DNA from: Herbaspirillum aquaticum
Lineage (GTDB): Bacteria > Pseudomonadota > Gammaproteobacteria > Burkholderiales > Burkholderiaceae_D
Assembly: GCF_002213425.1 (NCBI RefSeq)
Contig: NZ_NJGV01000027.1
Span: forward strand, 26,450 to 90,449
Length of the DNA: 64,000 nucleotides
Direction: 5' to 3'
Under the pieces are notes generated by a model. It ran no database searches. It was not told the DNA's origin and was given only the letters and a program-made list of their open reading frames with translations. Positions 33,815 to 42,470 of the stretch are shown here, in pieces. Position 1 is the stretch's first letter; every line of letters begins with the position of its first letter. The position numbers were made by a program, and so were the translations under genes.

Positions 33815-34564
33815 TCAGTGATTCTTGCGCGCCAGCTTGCCCGGTTCCACACCGAGCTGCTTGAGCTTGCGGTAGAGGTGGGTGCGTTCCAGGCCGGTGC
33901 GTTCGGCTACGCGTGTCATGCTGCCGTTTTCGCGTACCAGGTGGTATTCGAAATAGGCGCGTTCGAAGGCATCGCGGGCTTCGCGCAGCGGCAGGTCGAA
34001 GGAGATGTTGGCGGCATTGTCGGCGACCTGCCCGAAGGGTGCGGCGGCCGGCGTGCCGTGATGCAGCGGTTCGCTGCCCAGTGCGGGCGCATAGGCGGCC
34101 ACCGGGGCGACATGTTCGGGGGTGTGCAGGCCTTCGGTCGCACCATTGGCCACGGCCGCCACCGGGGCCGGGCGGTAGCTGGCCGGGCGCACCGCTTCGC
34201 GGCTGTGCGACAGGCCCTGCTGCACGGCCTTGAGCAGCTTTTGCAGCGCGATCGGCTTTTCCAGGAAGTTCAGTGCGCCGATGCGGGTGGCTTCGACGGC
34301 GGTGTCGATGGTGGCGTGGCCGGACATCATGATGACCGGCATGGTCAACAGGCCATCGCGCTGCCATTCCTTCAGGAGCGTGACGCCGTCGGTATCGGGC
34401 ATCCAGATGTCGAGCAGCACGAGGTCGGGGACACCGGCCTGGCGAAGCTCGCGTGCCTGCTGCGCGTTTTCCGCAGTGGTCACGACATGCCCCTCATCGC
34501 CCAGAATTTCTGAGAGCAATTCGCGGATACCCATTTCGTCATCGACGACCAGGATGTTAGCCAT
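33815..34564 (-). CDS. ntrX: NtrX-like response regulator lacking the AAA+ domain
   Basis: A 249-residue regulator. The receiver domain (residues 1-120) has the acidic pocket DDE at 8-10, phospho-acceptor D52 (LVLLDIWMPD) and K near 103 (FLEKPI). An Ala/Pro-rich linker (about 125-185) replaces the sigma-54-interacting AAA+ domain that NtrC/NtrX proteins usually have. The C-terminal Fis-type HTH (VAERTGLERTHLYRKLKQLG) closely fits NtrX. So it can bind DNA but should not drive sigma-54 open complexes itself. It follows ntrY, 167 bp downstream, with GAGGAAAG before its ATG. Confidence 0.88.
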   Translation of the reverse strand: MANILVVDDEMGIRELLSEILGDEGHVVTTAENAQQARELRQAGVPDLVLLDIWMPDTDGVTLLKEWQRDGLLTMPVIMMSGHATIDTAVEATRIGALNFLEKPIALQKLLKAVQQGLSHSREAVRPASYRPAPVAAVANGATEGLHTPEHVAPVAAYAPALGSEPLHHGTPAAAPFGQVADNAANISFDLPLREARDAFERAYFEYHLVRENGSMTRVAERTGLERTHLYRKLKQLGVEPGKLARKNH

Positions 34565-34731
34565 GTGCTGCTTTCCTCGCTGCTAGTTCATTGTCCAAGT
34601 TTTCGATCTTGTTCCGGGCCGGCGCGCTCGACGCGGCGTTAACGAGCGTGCCTTGATGAACTGCCGGATCCCTCCCGGCGCCTTGCTGTCGAATCTTGAC
34701 CCTGGGGACGGTTTCCTGAGAAAACTGTCTC

Positions 34732-37008
34732 TTAATCAATAGGTGCTAACTTTACCAGCAAAATTACAATTTTTGCGCCTCTGCCATCGGTCCGATTCTG
34801 GATATCGATGCGCCCGCCGTGTTCCTCGACGATTTTCTTGACCATCGCCAGTCCCAGTCCGGTTCCCCGGGCCTTGGACGTGACGTAGGGTTCGAAGGCG
34901 CGGGCGAGGATGGTGGGCGAGAAGCCCGGGCCGTTATCCATGATCGACAGACGCACGGCTGGCCGGCGCTGGCCGTCGGTACCGGCGATGTCGATCTGCT
35001 CGGTCAGCACGTCGATGCGCGGTGCGCTTTGGCCCTCATCGGTCACGGCATCCTGGGCGTTTTGCAGCAGGTTGTGGATGACCTGGCGCATCTGGGTGGC
35101 GTCGCCCATGACCTTGCTCATCTCCGGGGCCAGGCGCGCGTGGATCACGTCGCGGCCATCGCCGGCCAGGTAGAGGTTGAGGATTTCCTCGATGAGCGCA
35201 TTGAGGTCGAGCGCCACCGGCTTGGCCGGCGGGGTCTTGGCATAGTCGCGGAAGTCGTCGACCATGCGCTTCATGGCCGTGACCTGGTTGACGATGGTGG
35301 TGGTGCCCTTGTCGAGGATGGCCGCATCGGCCGGCATGAGCTTGTCGGCCAGGCGATGCTGCAGGCGTTCGGCGGAGAGCTGGATGGGGGTGAGGGGATT
35401 CTTGATCTCGTGCGCCAGGCGGCGAGCCACTTCGCCCCAGGCAATCGAGCGCTGGGCCGAGATGACGTTGCTGATGTCGTCGAACACCACCACGTAGCCC
35501 ACGCCGTTTTGCACCGGCAGGTGCGAGCCGCGCGCCAGCAGGGTCAGCTTGTCATGGTCGGGCTTGCCGCCTTGCTCGTCGCTGGTATCGAGCACGGCCC
35601 CGGGCTGGCGCGACAGTTCGAACTGGCGCTGCCAGTGCAGGCCGTCGGCGCTTTCGCTGCTGTGCTGGGCCAGCTGTTCGGAGAAGGCGCGGATGATGGC
35701 CTGGGCAAAGGGCGCCTGGCTCTCGATGGTCTGCAGGGGCGTGCCGATATTGGCCGAGAAGTCGTAACCGAGGATGCGGCGCACCGAATCGTTGGCGCTG
35801 ACGATGTTGAATTGGCCATCCAGCACCATCACCCCGGCCGACATGTTGGCCAGCACCGATTCCAGGTAGGCCTTGGCATTTTCCAGCTCGGCGCGGTTCC
35901 TTTCCACCGAAGTGCGCGCCTCCAGCAGCTGGCGCGTCATGGTGTTGAAGGATTGCGTGAGCGTGCCCAGCTCGTCGGACGTACTGACGATGGGCCGGGG
36001 CGAGAGATTGCCCTCGGCCACCGCCTTGGTGCCCTCGGCCAGCAGCAGCAGCGGCTTGGCCAGGTCGCTGGCGATCAGGAAGGCGCTGGCGATGGCGGCG
36101 AAGATGGCCAGCAGCAGCGTCAGCGTCAGCGTGACCAGGTAGATCTTGCGCAGCCCCGAGCGCGAGACCGAGCGCTGCTGGTACTCGTTGTAGGCCAGCC
36201 GCAGGGTTTCGGCATTGGTGGCGAGGTAATCGGGGACCGGCTGCAGGATCTGCAGGTAGCGCGTTTCGTTCTGCAACGACATCCCGCGGCTGGGTGCCGG
36301 CACCAGCACCACCACGTGCAGCCGCAGGTTGCCGTCAGTGTCGGAGGCGCCGGGCGGGCGGGTGTCGTCGCTTTCCACCGCCGAGAAGGCGCGCGAGACC
36401 CGTGCCTGGCGCATCGCCTGGCTGCTGGGCAGGATGGGCGTGAGCGAACCGATGGAGCCGCCTACCGTACTCATCACCTGGCCATTGCCGTTGACGATGG
36501 TGATCTCCATGTTCTGGTCGCGCTGGCGCGAGAGGTAGGTCACCTGCTCGGAGTCGCTCATGTCGGAGAGCTCCTGGGCCATGCCGCGCGCCCGCGAGAC
36601 GAGGTCCGAGAGCGAGGAGTCCAGCGCATTGCGGCCCAGGTTCAGGCCCGATTCCAGCGCCGCTTCCATGCGCACGTCAAACCAGGATTCGATGGAGCGC
36701 GACACGAACTGCACCGACATCAGATAGATCACCGCCCCCGGCACAATGCCCACCAGGGCAAACATCAGCACCAGGCGGGCCAGCAGCTTGGAGCCGAACT
36801 TGCCGCGCCGGTAGCGCTTGTAGAGGCGGCCCAGCAGCAGCAGCACCAGCCCCAGCAGGGAGATGGCGGCCAGGCCGTTCAAGAACAGCAGCCACGGGTA
36901 GTGCTGCTCGAAGAGGGCGGAGTTTTCGGAGGCCGAGGCCAGCAGGAACAGCAGGACGCTGATGACGCCCCCGCCGACCACCAGCAGATAGCGTAAGGTG
37001 CGGCTCAT
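34732..37008 (-). CDS. ntrY: NtrY-like sensor histidine kinase
   Basis: A 758-residue membrane kinase. Helices near 8-25, 40-60 and 75-100, an extracytoplasmic region, then another helix near 295-320 leading to HAMP (LAEGTKAVAEGNLSPRP) and PAS (about 385-450). The H-box is RRLAHEIKNPLTPIQ, and the ATPase domain has NLLQNAQDAV, MDNGPGF and GTGLGLAMVKK. This is the layout of NtrY, which acts with NtrX in nitrogen and redox control in proteobacteria. Its ATG overlaps the stop of the DUF4390 gene, part of an rsmB-DUF4390-ntrY-ntrX unit typical of betaproteobacteria. Confidence 0.92.
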   Translation of the reverse strand: MSRTLRYLLVVGGGVISVLLFLLASASENSALFEQHYPWLLFLNGLAAISLLGLVLLLLGRLYKRYRRGKFGSKLLARLVLMFALVGIVPGAVIYLMSVQFVSRSIESWFDVRMEAALESGLNLGRNALDSSLSDLVSRARGMAQELSDMSDSEQVTYLSRQRDQNMEITIVNGNGQVMSTVGGSIGSLTPILPSSQAMRQARVSRAFSAVESDDTRPPGASDTDGNLRLHVVVLVPAPSRGMSLQNETRYLQILQPVPDYLATNAETLRLAYNEYQQRSVSRSGLRKIYLVTLTLTLLLAIFAAIASAFLIASDLAKPLLLLAEGTKAVAEGNLSPRPIVSTSDELGTLTQSFNTMTRQLLEARTSVERNRAELENAKAYLESVLANMSAGVMVLDGQFNIVSANDSVRRILGYDFSANIGTPLQTIESQAPFAQAIIRAFSEQLAQHSSESADGLHWQRQFELSRQPGAVLDTSDEQGGKPDHDKLTLLARGSHLPVQNGVGYVVVFDDISNVISAQRSIAWGEVARRLAHEIKNPLTPIQLSAERLQHRLADKLMPADAAILDKGTTTIVNQVTAMKRMVDDFRDYAKTPPAKPVALDLNALIEEILNLYLAGDGRDVIHARLAPEMSKVMGDATQMRQVIHNLLQNAQDAVTDEGQSAPRIDVLTEQIDIAGTDGQRRPAVRLSIMDNGPGFSPTILARAFEPYVTSKARGTGLGLAMVKKIVEEHGGRIDIQNRTDGRGAKIVILLVKLAPID

Positions 37009-37631
37009 TCGGGTTTGAAATTGAATTCGATCCAGTCGGAAGACAGCCGCCAGTCACTGTTGTTGAGCGCATTGACCTGGAAGGGCTTGGGCAGCTGTGC
37101 CACGTCCAGCCGCATGCGCAGGCCGACGTGATAGGTCTCGCCGCTCTTGAGCGCGTTGTTGTCGGCGATGATCCAGCGCGGCGGGCGGCGGATCAGGGTC
37201 AGGGCGTCGTCCAGGTTGGTGAAGCTCTGCTGCAGCTGGCCGCTGATGGCGGTGTGGTACTGCCGGGTCAGCACGTTGTAGGACAGGCGCAGCGTGCGTG
37301 TGGCCGACAGGCTGGTCTCGTCGAACCAGTACCAGCGCCGGCGGGTGAGCTGGATGTCGGTGGTGAAGTAGAGCGGCACACCGCGCGAGAGCGCATCTTC
37401 CAGGCCGCGGTTCAAATCGAAGTCATAGGACACCGAGAGCCGGTAGCCTTCGTCGCTGGCTTCGATGGCCGCCTGGTTGACGGTGATCTCGGCGGCCTGG
37501 ACGGCCAGCGAGGAACAGGCCAGCAGCAGCGCCAGCATCCATTGCAGCACCGCGCGCAGGAGCGCTGGCCAGCCGTTGCGCATGGGCGCCGGCATCAAGG
37601 CGGGGGAGGGGACCGATTGCGTCAAATTCAT
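37005..37631 (-). CDS. DUF4390 secreted protein
   Basis: A 208-residue protein with a late signal peptide (hydrophobic segment about residues 25-43 ending AVQA-AEI). The mature part is beta-rich (YDFDLNRGLEDALSRGVPLYF, later NSDWRLSSDWIEFNF) as in DUF4390. It overlaps both neighbours by ATGA, which fixes the start at 37631. The family nearly always stands between rsmB and ntrY; a role in signal input to NtrY is an attractive but untested inference. Confidence 0.88.
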   Translation of the reverse strand: MNLTQSVPSPALMPAPMRNGWPALLRAVLQWMLALLLACSSLAVQAAEITVNQAAIEASDEGYRLSVSYDFDLNRGLEDALSRGVPLYFTTDIQLTRRRWYWFDETSLSATRTLRLSYNVLTRQYHTAISGQLQQSFTNLDDALTLIRRPPRWIIADNNALKSGETYHVGLRMRLDVAQLPKPFQVNALNNSDWRLSSDWIEFNFKPE

Positions 37632-38947
37632 GCACCAGGTTTTTGGAACAGCGCATAGAACAGGCCATCGTGATCGGCATCGGCACCGGCAGTGGGCAGC
37701 AGTTGGCCTGGAGCGGGCAGCCGGATGGCATTGTTTTTCTGCGCGAAGGCGATCGCTTGCTGCTCCGATTCCTGGGGCCACAGCGAGCAGGTTACGAGCA
37801 GCAATTTACCATCGGGCCGCAGCATCTGCCAAAGCTTGTCCAAAATTTGCGCGGAAAGTGTTGCAAGCTGCGCGGTGTCGGTCTTGCGGCGCAGCCAGCG
37901 GATGTCCGGGTGGCGCCGCACGATGCCCGAGGCAGTACAGGGCACGTCGGCCAGGATGCGGTCGAAGCCCTGGCCATCCCACCAGCCGTCTTCACGGGCG
38001 TCGCCAGTCTTGAGCGCGGCCTTGAGCTGCAGGCGATCGAGGTTCTCGGCGATGCGCTGCAGGCGGCGTGGATCGTGGTCCAGGGCCTGCAGGTCGAGCT
38101 CGGCCAGTTCCAGCAGGTGTCCGGTCTTGCCGCCGGGCGCGGCGCAGGCGTCCAGCACGCGCATGCCATCGGCCACATCCAGCAGCGGCGCGGCGAGCTG
38201 GGCGGCAGCATCCTGCACCGACACCACGCCCTCGGCAAAGCCGGGGATTTGATGCACGGGAACCGGCTTGTCCAGCCGCACGGCATAGGGGCCGACGGCG
38301 CGTGCGCCCATGCCGGCCTGCTGCAGGGTGGACAGGTATTGCTCGACACTGGCACGGCGGCGATTCACGCGCAGCGTCAACGGCGGCGGCTGGTTGCCGG
38401 CATGCAGGATGGCTTGCCACTGTTCGGGATAGGCGCCCTTGAGGCGGTCGATCCACCAGGTCGGATAATTCCAGGTACCGGGCGGGGTCTTGGTGGCTTG
38501 CGGCATGAGCGCCGCGCGCTCGCGCAGGAAGCGGCGCAGGATGGCATTGACCACACCCTTGGCGAAACTCATTTCCTGGCTGATGGCCGCGGCCTGCACC
38601 GCCTGGTCGACCACGGTGAAGCTGTCGTAGCCCGCCTCTTCTTCATTGACCAGCAGCGCCAGTGCCGTCACCAGCAGTCCATGCAACACCTCTGGTTGCG
38701 GCGGCTTGTTGGCCAGCAAGCTGAGCAGGCTGTCGGTCAGCCCCAGGTGACGCATGGCGCGGTAGCTCAGGTCCTGGATGGCGCCGCGTGCCGGCGGCGG
38801 GGCATCGCTGCGCGCGAAGATCTGCGCCAGCGCCTGCGGCAGGGCGTGACCGGCGCGCACGGCGGCCACCGCCTGGGCAGCATAGGCCAGCTGATAGGCC
38901 AGGGAATCGGCCTTGGCGCCGGGGGGAAGAAGAGAAATCTGGATCAC
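37628..38947 (-). CDS. rsmB: 16S rRNA (cytosine-967-C5)-methyltransferase RsmB
   Basis: A 439-residue enzyme: an N-terminal NusB-like RNA-binding domain (about 20-150) and a C-terminal SAM domain with DACAAPGGKT, ILADVPCTASG and the catalytic-cysteine motif VTCSLWPQE. The last motif is usually T(C)SV; here Leu-Trp follows. It methylates C967 of 16S rRNA. First gene of the operon leading to ntrY-ntrX, linked by ATGA. Confidence 0.93.
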   Translation of the reverse strand: MIQISLLPPGAKADSLAYQLAYAAQAVAAVRAGHALPQALAQIFARSDAPPPARGAIQDLSYRAMRHLGLTDSLLSLLANKPPQPEVLHGLLVTALALLVNEEEAGYDSFTVVDQAVQAAAISQEMSFAKGVVNAILRRFLRERAALMPQATKTPPGTWNYPTWWIDRLKGAYPEQWQAILHAGNQPPPLTLRVNRRRASVEQYLSTLQQAGMGARAVGPYAVRLDKPVPVHQIPGFAEGVVSVQDAAAQLAAPLLDVADGMRVLDACAAPGGKTGHLLELAELDLQALDHDPRRLQRIAENLDRLQLKAALKTGDAREDGWWDGQGFDRILADVPCTASGIVRRHPDIRWLRRKTDTAQLATLSAQILDKLWQMLRPDGKLLLVTCSLWPQESEQQAIAFAQKNNAIRLPAPGQLLPTAGADADHDGLFYALFQKPGA

Positions 38948-39120
38948 GTCGTTGCAGGTTCAGGAAGATAAGGCGGCGCCCTTGTTGCAAGGAGGCAATG
39001 GTCGATGCAAGTGGCGCGGGCCGCCAGTGTACCAGCGGCCAATGGTGCTCACACCTGCCAGTTGCAATTGAGCCTGCGCGATGCCATCGGGCGGCCTTCT
39101 GCAACACGCTGAGCACGCGC

Positions 39121-39161
39121 AAAAACGGCTGCCGCGGTGGATGATCGCGGCAGCCGTTTTG
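39121..39161. terminator. Strong symmetrical terminator downstream of DUF1840 gene
   Basis: AAAACGGCTGCCGCG and CGCGGCAGCCGTTTT are exact 15-bp arms (39122-39136, 39146-39160) with a 9-nt loop. It lies 60 bp after the DUF1840 stop and would also stop any transcript entering from the left. Confidence 0.9.
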
Positions 39162-39220
39162 CTGGTGTGTCAGGCCGGGAGCTGCCTGGCCGCCCGCTGG
39201 CCGCCTGCTCCCGGAAGGGC

Positions 39221-39565
39221 TCAGACGCCCCAGAGGATGTCGTGATTGCCCTTCTTGGCTTCGCGCAGCATGTCCAGCAGCGGATAGGCGCGTGCCGAGA
39301 AGCTGACCGGCTCGATCTTTTCGTGGTTGTGGTCGTCGACGTCGGCGTTGTGGTGAGCGTTGACGTCACGCGCCAGGGCTTCGGCCGCTTCATGCGACTT
39401 GCTGGCGGTGATCTGCTGCTCCAGCAGGGCGATGGCGTCACCCGCCTCGGCAGCGGTGATCACGCCACGGGCGGCGTCCTTGTGCAGCAGGTCCAGGATG
39501 GGTTTGGCGTGCGATTCGTACATCACCACATCGGCAGCCGCTTTTGATTTGAATGTGATCAGCAT
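39221..39565 (-). CDS. DUF1840-family protein
   Basis: A 114-residue soluble protein. MLITFKSKAAADVVMYESHAKPIL and the C-terminal FSARAYPLLDMLREA are the conserved parts of DUF1840, a small helical family of beta- and gammaproteobacteria with no known function. A histidine/aspartate-rich stretch (DVNAHHNADVDDHNHEK) lies between and could bind metal. GAGGAAATA upstream supports the start. Stand-alone gene. Confidence 0.88.
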   Translation of the reverse strand: MLITFKSKAAADVVMYESHAKPILDLLHKDAARGVITAAEAGDAIALLEQQITASKSHEAAEALARDVNAHHNADVDDHNHEKIEPVSFSARAYPLLDMLREAKKGNHDILWGV

Positions 39566-39736
39566 ATTTCCTCAGGGTCTTTGAATGAAAACGTTTTTTG
39601 GGGCGCTCGCCGGGGGCGGGGCGCTGGAAATGCGCTGCAGACTGCATCCGCATTTCTGCGGGAGTACCCGTTTGGAGTGACGGGCAGGACAAGAATACTC
39701 CGGGAGCCAGAATCTTGTCATCCAGCCCGGTCCCGC

Positions 39737-40264
39737 TCAGGTTGGTTTGAAAGAGCTGAAAAAGGTTTCAATATTTTCCTCGGTGAAGGCCTTTTCCTCT
39801 CCCACGATGAGAATCTGGTACACCCGGCGCTCCCGCACCGCCAGCCGTGCCACCAGCCGCAGGGGGCGGCCGCGGGACACGCCCCGTGCGTCCAGGTCCA
39901 GCGTGCGCGCCAGGCCCGTGGTCTTGCCCGGCCACAGCGGCGCGCCCTGCGGCTGGCCGCCGATATTGTTGAGCAGGGCGGTGCGCATCGCTTCCAATGC
40001 CCGGTTGGCCGCCGCCGCATCGGGCAGCTCGGCCGTGCCCACGGCGAAGGTGAGGCCATCGACCTCGGCGGCCGTCATGCTCATGTCGACCTTGGGACCG
40101 TCCAGGTCCACCGGACGCGTCACGCTGGCCGGCTTGGCCGGCAGCAGGACCACGAAATGGGCGCCGTTGTCGCTGGCCTCGCGCCAGTTGTAGCGCGGTG
40201 AGCAGGCCGCCAGGCACAGGCAGGCTACGGACAGCAACAGCAGGGCAGGACGGAGGCGGGGCAT
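39737..40264 (-). CDS. Predicted lipoprotein
   Basis: About 175 residues from the ATG at 40264: MPRLRPALLLLSVACLCLAAC is a lipoprotein signal with lipobox LAAC and lipidated Cys21. The mature domain (YNWREASDNGAHFVVLLPAKP onward) is alpha/beta without known motif. An earlier in-frame ATG at 40297 would only lengthen the n-region. Likely anchored in the outer membrane, as the residue after Cys is Ser. Function unknown; divergent from the OPT transporter. Confidence 0.82.
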   Translation of the reverse strand: MPRLRPALLLLSVACLCLAACSPRYNWREASDNGAHFVVLLPAKPASVTRPVDLDGPKVDMSMTAAEVDGLTFAVGTAELPDAAAANRALEAMRTALLNNIGGQPQGAPLWPGKTTGLARTLDLDARGVSRGRPLRLVARLAVRERRVYQILIVGEEKAFTEENIETFFSSFKPT

Positions 40265-40404
40265 GAGAAAGGTCCGGAACGGGGAGAGGGGCATCATATC
40301 AAAGCTGGTTTGAGGCGCATGTGAAGCAAATAGCGCGATTGTCCGATGGCCGTACGGCAATTCTTGCGGTATAAGAACGCATCGAAACGGAACCCTTTCC
40401 CGAT

Positions 40405-42411
40405 ATGAATCAAGATACCCAAACCGGCCTGCCGGAACTGACCCTGCGCGGAATGCTGCTGGGCGCGCTCATCACGGTGGTCTTCACCGCCTCCAACGTG
40501 TATCTCGGGCTGAAGGTCGGCTTGACCTTTTCCTCGGCGATCCCTGCTGCGGTGATCTCGATGGCGGTCTTGCGCCTGTTTTCCAATGCCAACATCCTGG
40601 AAAACAACATGGTCCAGACCCAGGCCTCGGCGGCCGGCACGCTCTCTTCCATCATCTTCATCCTGCCCGGCCTGGTGATGATGGGGCACTGGCAGGGCTT
40701 CCCCTTCCTGCAGACGCTGGGCATCTGCGCCGCCGGAGGCATGCTGGGGGTGATGTTCTCCATCCCGTTGCGCCGGGTGATGGTGGTGCAGAGCGCGCTG
40801 CCCTATCCGGAAGGCGTGGCAGCGGCGGAAATCCTGCGCGTGGGCAGCGCCGACGCCGATGGCGGCGAGGAAACCCGGCGCGGCCTGCGTGACATCCTGT
40901 TCGGGGGCACGCTGGCAGCGGCCTTCAGTGTGATCGCCAGCGGACTGAAGCTGTTTTCCGAAAGCATCAGCCTCTGGTTGACCGCCGGCGCCTCGGTGGT
41001 CCGCCTGACGATGGGATTTTCGCTGGCGCTGGTGGGCGCGGGCTACATGATCGGCATCGTCTCCGGCATCGCCATCCTGATCGGCCTGGTCATCGCCTGG
41101 GGCGTGGCCGTGCCTTACCTCACCGCCGTCACCCCGCATGCCGCCGATGTCGCCCTGGCGGACTTTGCCAACGGGTTGTGGAAAAGCCAGGTGCGCTTCA
41201 TCGGTGCCGGCATGATCGGTGTGGCCGCCGTGTGGACCCTGGCCACGCTCTTCAAGCCCATGCTGGAAGGCGTCAAGGCCTCGCTGTCGACGCTCTCGCG
41301 CCGTCAGCAGGGCAGCACCGAGCGCACCGACCAGGACATGTCGCCGCGCTGGATCATCGTCATCAGCCTGGCCATGATTGCGCTGCTGGCGGTGGTATTC
41401 GCGTCCTTCCTTTCCGAAGCACCGGTGTCGCCGGCGCTGTTCATCGGGCTGATCGTCTATGCGGTGGTGTTCGCCTTCGTGTTCGGCTTCCTGGTAGCGG
41501 CGGCCTGCGGTTACATGGCCGGCCTGATCGGTTCGTCTTCCAGCCCGATCTCGGGCATCGGCATCGTGGCCGTGATCCTGGTGTCGGTGCTGCTGCTGGT
41601 GTCGGGCGCGGTCGATCCGCTGCTGGCCACGCCCGCAGGCAGCAAGCTGGCCATCGCGGTGGCGCTGTTCGTCACCGCGGCCATCATTGCCGTGGCGGCC
41701 ATCGCCAATGACAACCTGCAAGACCTGAAGACCGGCCAACTGGTCGGTGCCACCCCCTGGCGCCAGCAGGTGGCGCTGCTGGTGGGTTGCGTGGTGGGCG
41801 CGCTCATCATCCCGCCGGTGCTCAACCTGCTCTACAACGCCTATGGCTTTACCGGAGCCCTGCCGCGTGCGGGCATGGATGCAGCCCAGGCCCTGGCGGC
41901 CCCGCAGGCCACCCTGATGACGGCGATTGCTACCGGCATCTTCACCCGTGAGCTGAACTGGACCATGCTGGGCGTCGGTGTGGCACTGGGCATCGTGCTC
42001 ATCGTGATCGACTGGCTGCTGGCCCGCCGTGGCGGCGTGGCGCGCTTGCCGGTACTGGCAGTGGGCATCGGCATCTACCTGCCGCCGATGGTCAGCAGTG
42101 CCCTGTTCCTGGGCGCGGTGCTGGGCTGGCTGATCGAACGCGCACTGCGCCGCCGCGCGCTGGCCGCCGGCGCGGATCTGGAAGCCTATGCCGACAAGCC
42201 GCGCCAGCGCGGCATCCTGGTGGCCTCCGGCCTGATCGTGGGGGAAAGCCTGGTGGGTGTGCTGCTGGCCGCCATCATCGGCTTTACCGGCAAGGATGCA
42301 CCGCTGGCCGTGGTGTCGGGTGCGTTTGAATCGACCGGGCAGTGGCTGGGTCTGGTTGCGCTGGTGCTGGTGCTGGTCGCGTTTGCGCGCCGTATCCTGC
42401 CGGCGCGCTGA
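40405..42411 (+). CDS. OPT-family oligopeptide/metal-chelate transporter
   Basis: A 668-residue protein of about 15-16 membrane helices. The family start LTLRGMLLGALITVVFTASNVYLGLK and the segment ALPYPEGVAAAEILRVG are characteristic of bacterial OPT proteins. These carry small peptides or iron/siderophore-like chelates with protons; substrate unknown. A perfect 14-bp hairpin overlaps the 3' end of the convergent gene just beyond its stop (42430-42470). Confidence 0.92.
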   Translation: MNQDTQTGLPELTLRGMLLGALITVVFTASNVYLGLKVGLTFSSAIPAAVISMAVLRLFSNANILENNMVQTQASAAGTLSSIIFILPGLVMMGHWQGFPFLQTLGICAAGGMLGVMFSIPLRRVMVVQSALPYPEGVAAAEILRVGSADADGGEETRRGLRDILFGGTLAAAFSVIASGLKLFSESISLWLTAGASVVRLTMGFSLALVGAGYMIGIVSGIAILIGLVIAWGVAVPYLTAVTPHAADVALADFANGLWKSQVRFIGAGMIGVAAVWTLATLFKPMLEGVKASLSTLSRRQQGSTERTDQDMSPRWIIVISLAMIALLAVVFASFLSEAPVSPALFIGLIVYAVVFAFVFGFLVAAACGYMAGLIGSSSSPISGIGIVAVILVSVLLLVSGAVDPLLATPAGSKLAIAVALFVTAAIIAVAAIANDNLQDLKTGQLVGATPWRQQVALLVGCVVGALIIPPVLNLLYNAYGFTGALPRAGMDAAQALAAPQATLMTAIATGIFTRELNWTMLGVGVALGIVLIVIDWLLARRGGVARLPVLAVGIGIYLPPMVSSALFLGAVLGWLIERALRRRALAAGADLEAYADKPRQRGILVASGLIVGESLVGVLLAAIIGFTGKDAPLAVVSGAFESTGQWLGLVALVLVLVAFARRILPAR

Positions 42412-42429
42412 AGACTGAGCTAGCGAGAA

Positions 42430-42470
42430 TGCGCTGCTGGTGGTGCTTCAGTGCACCCACCAGTAGCGCA
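42430..42470. other. 14-bp hairpin spanning the stop codon of the CdsA-like gene
   Basis: Arms 42430-42443 and 42457-42470 pair with a single G-U; the 13-nt loop contains the stop codon of the minus-strand gene (42448-42450). No T-tract follows on either strand. It may be a 3'-end stabilising or Rho-assisted structure between convergent operons. Confidence 0.5.

Noticed and set aside
33418..33864. A 148-codon plus-strand frame crossing the spacer and the end of the response regulator
   Set aside because: It runs through the terminator at 33757-33789 and into the antisense of a real gene.
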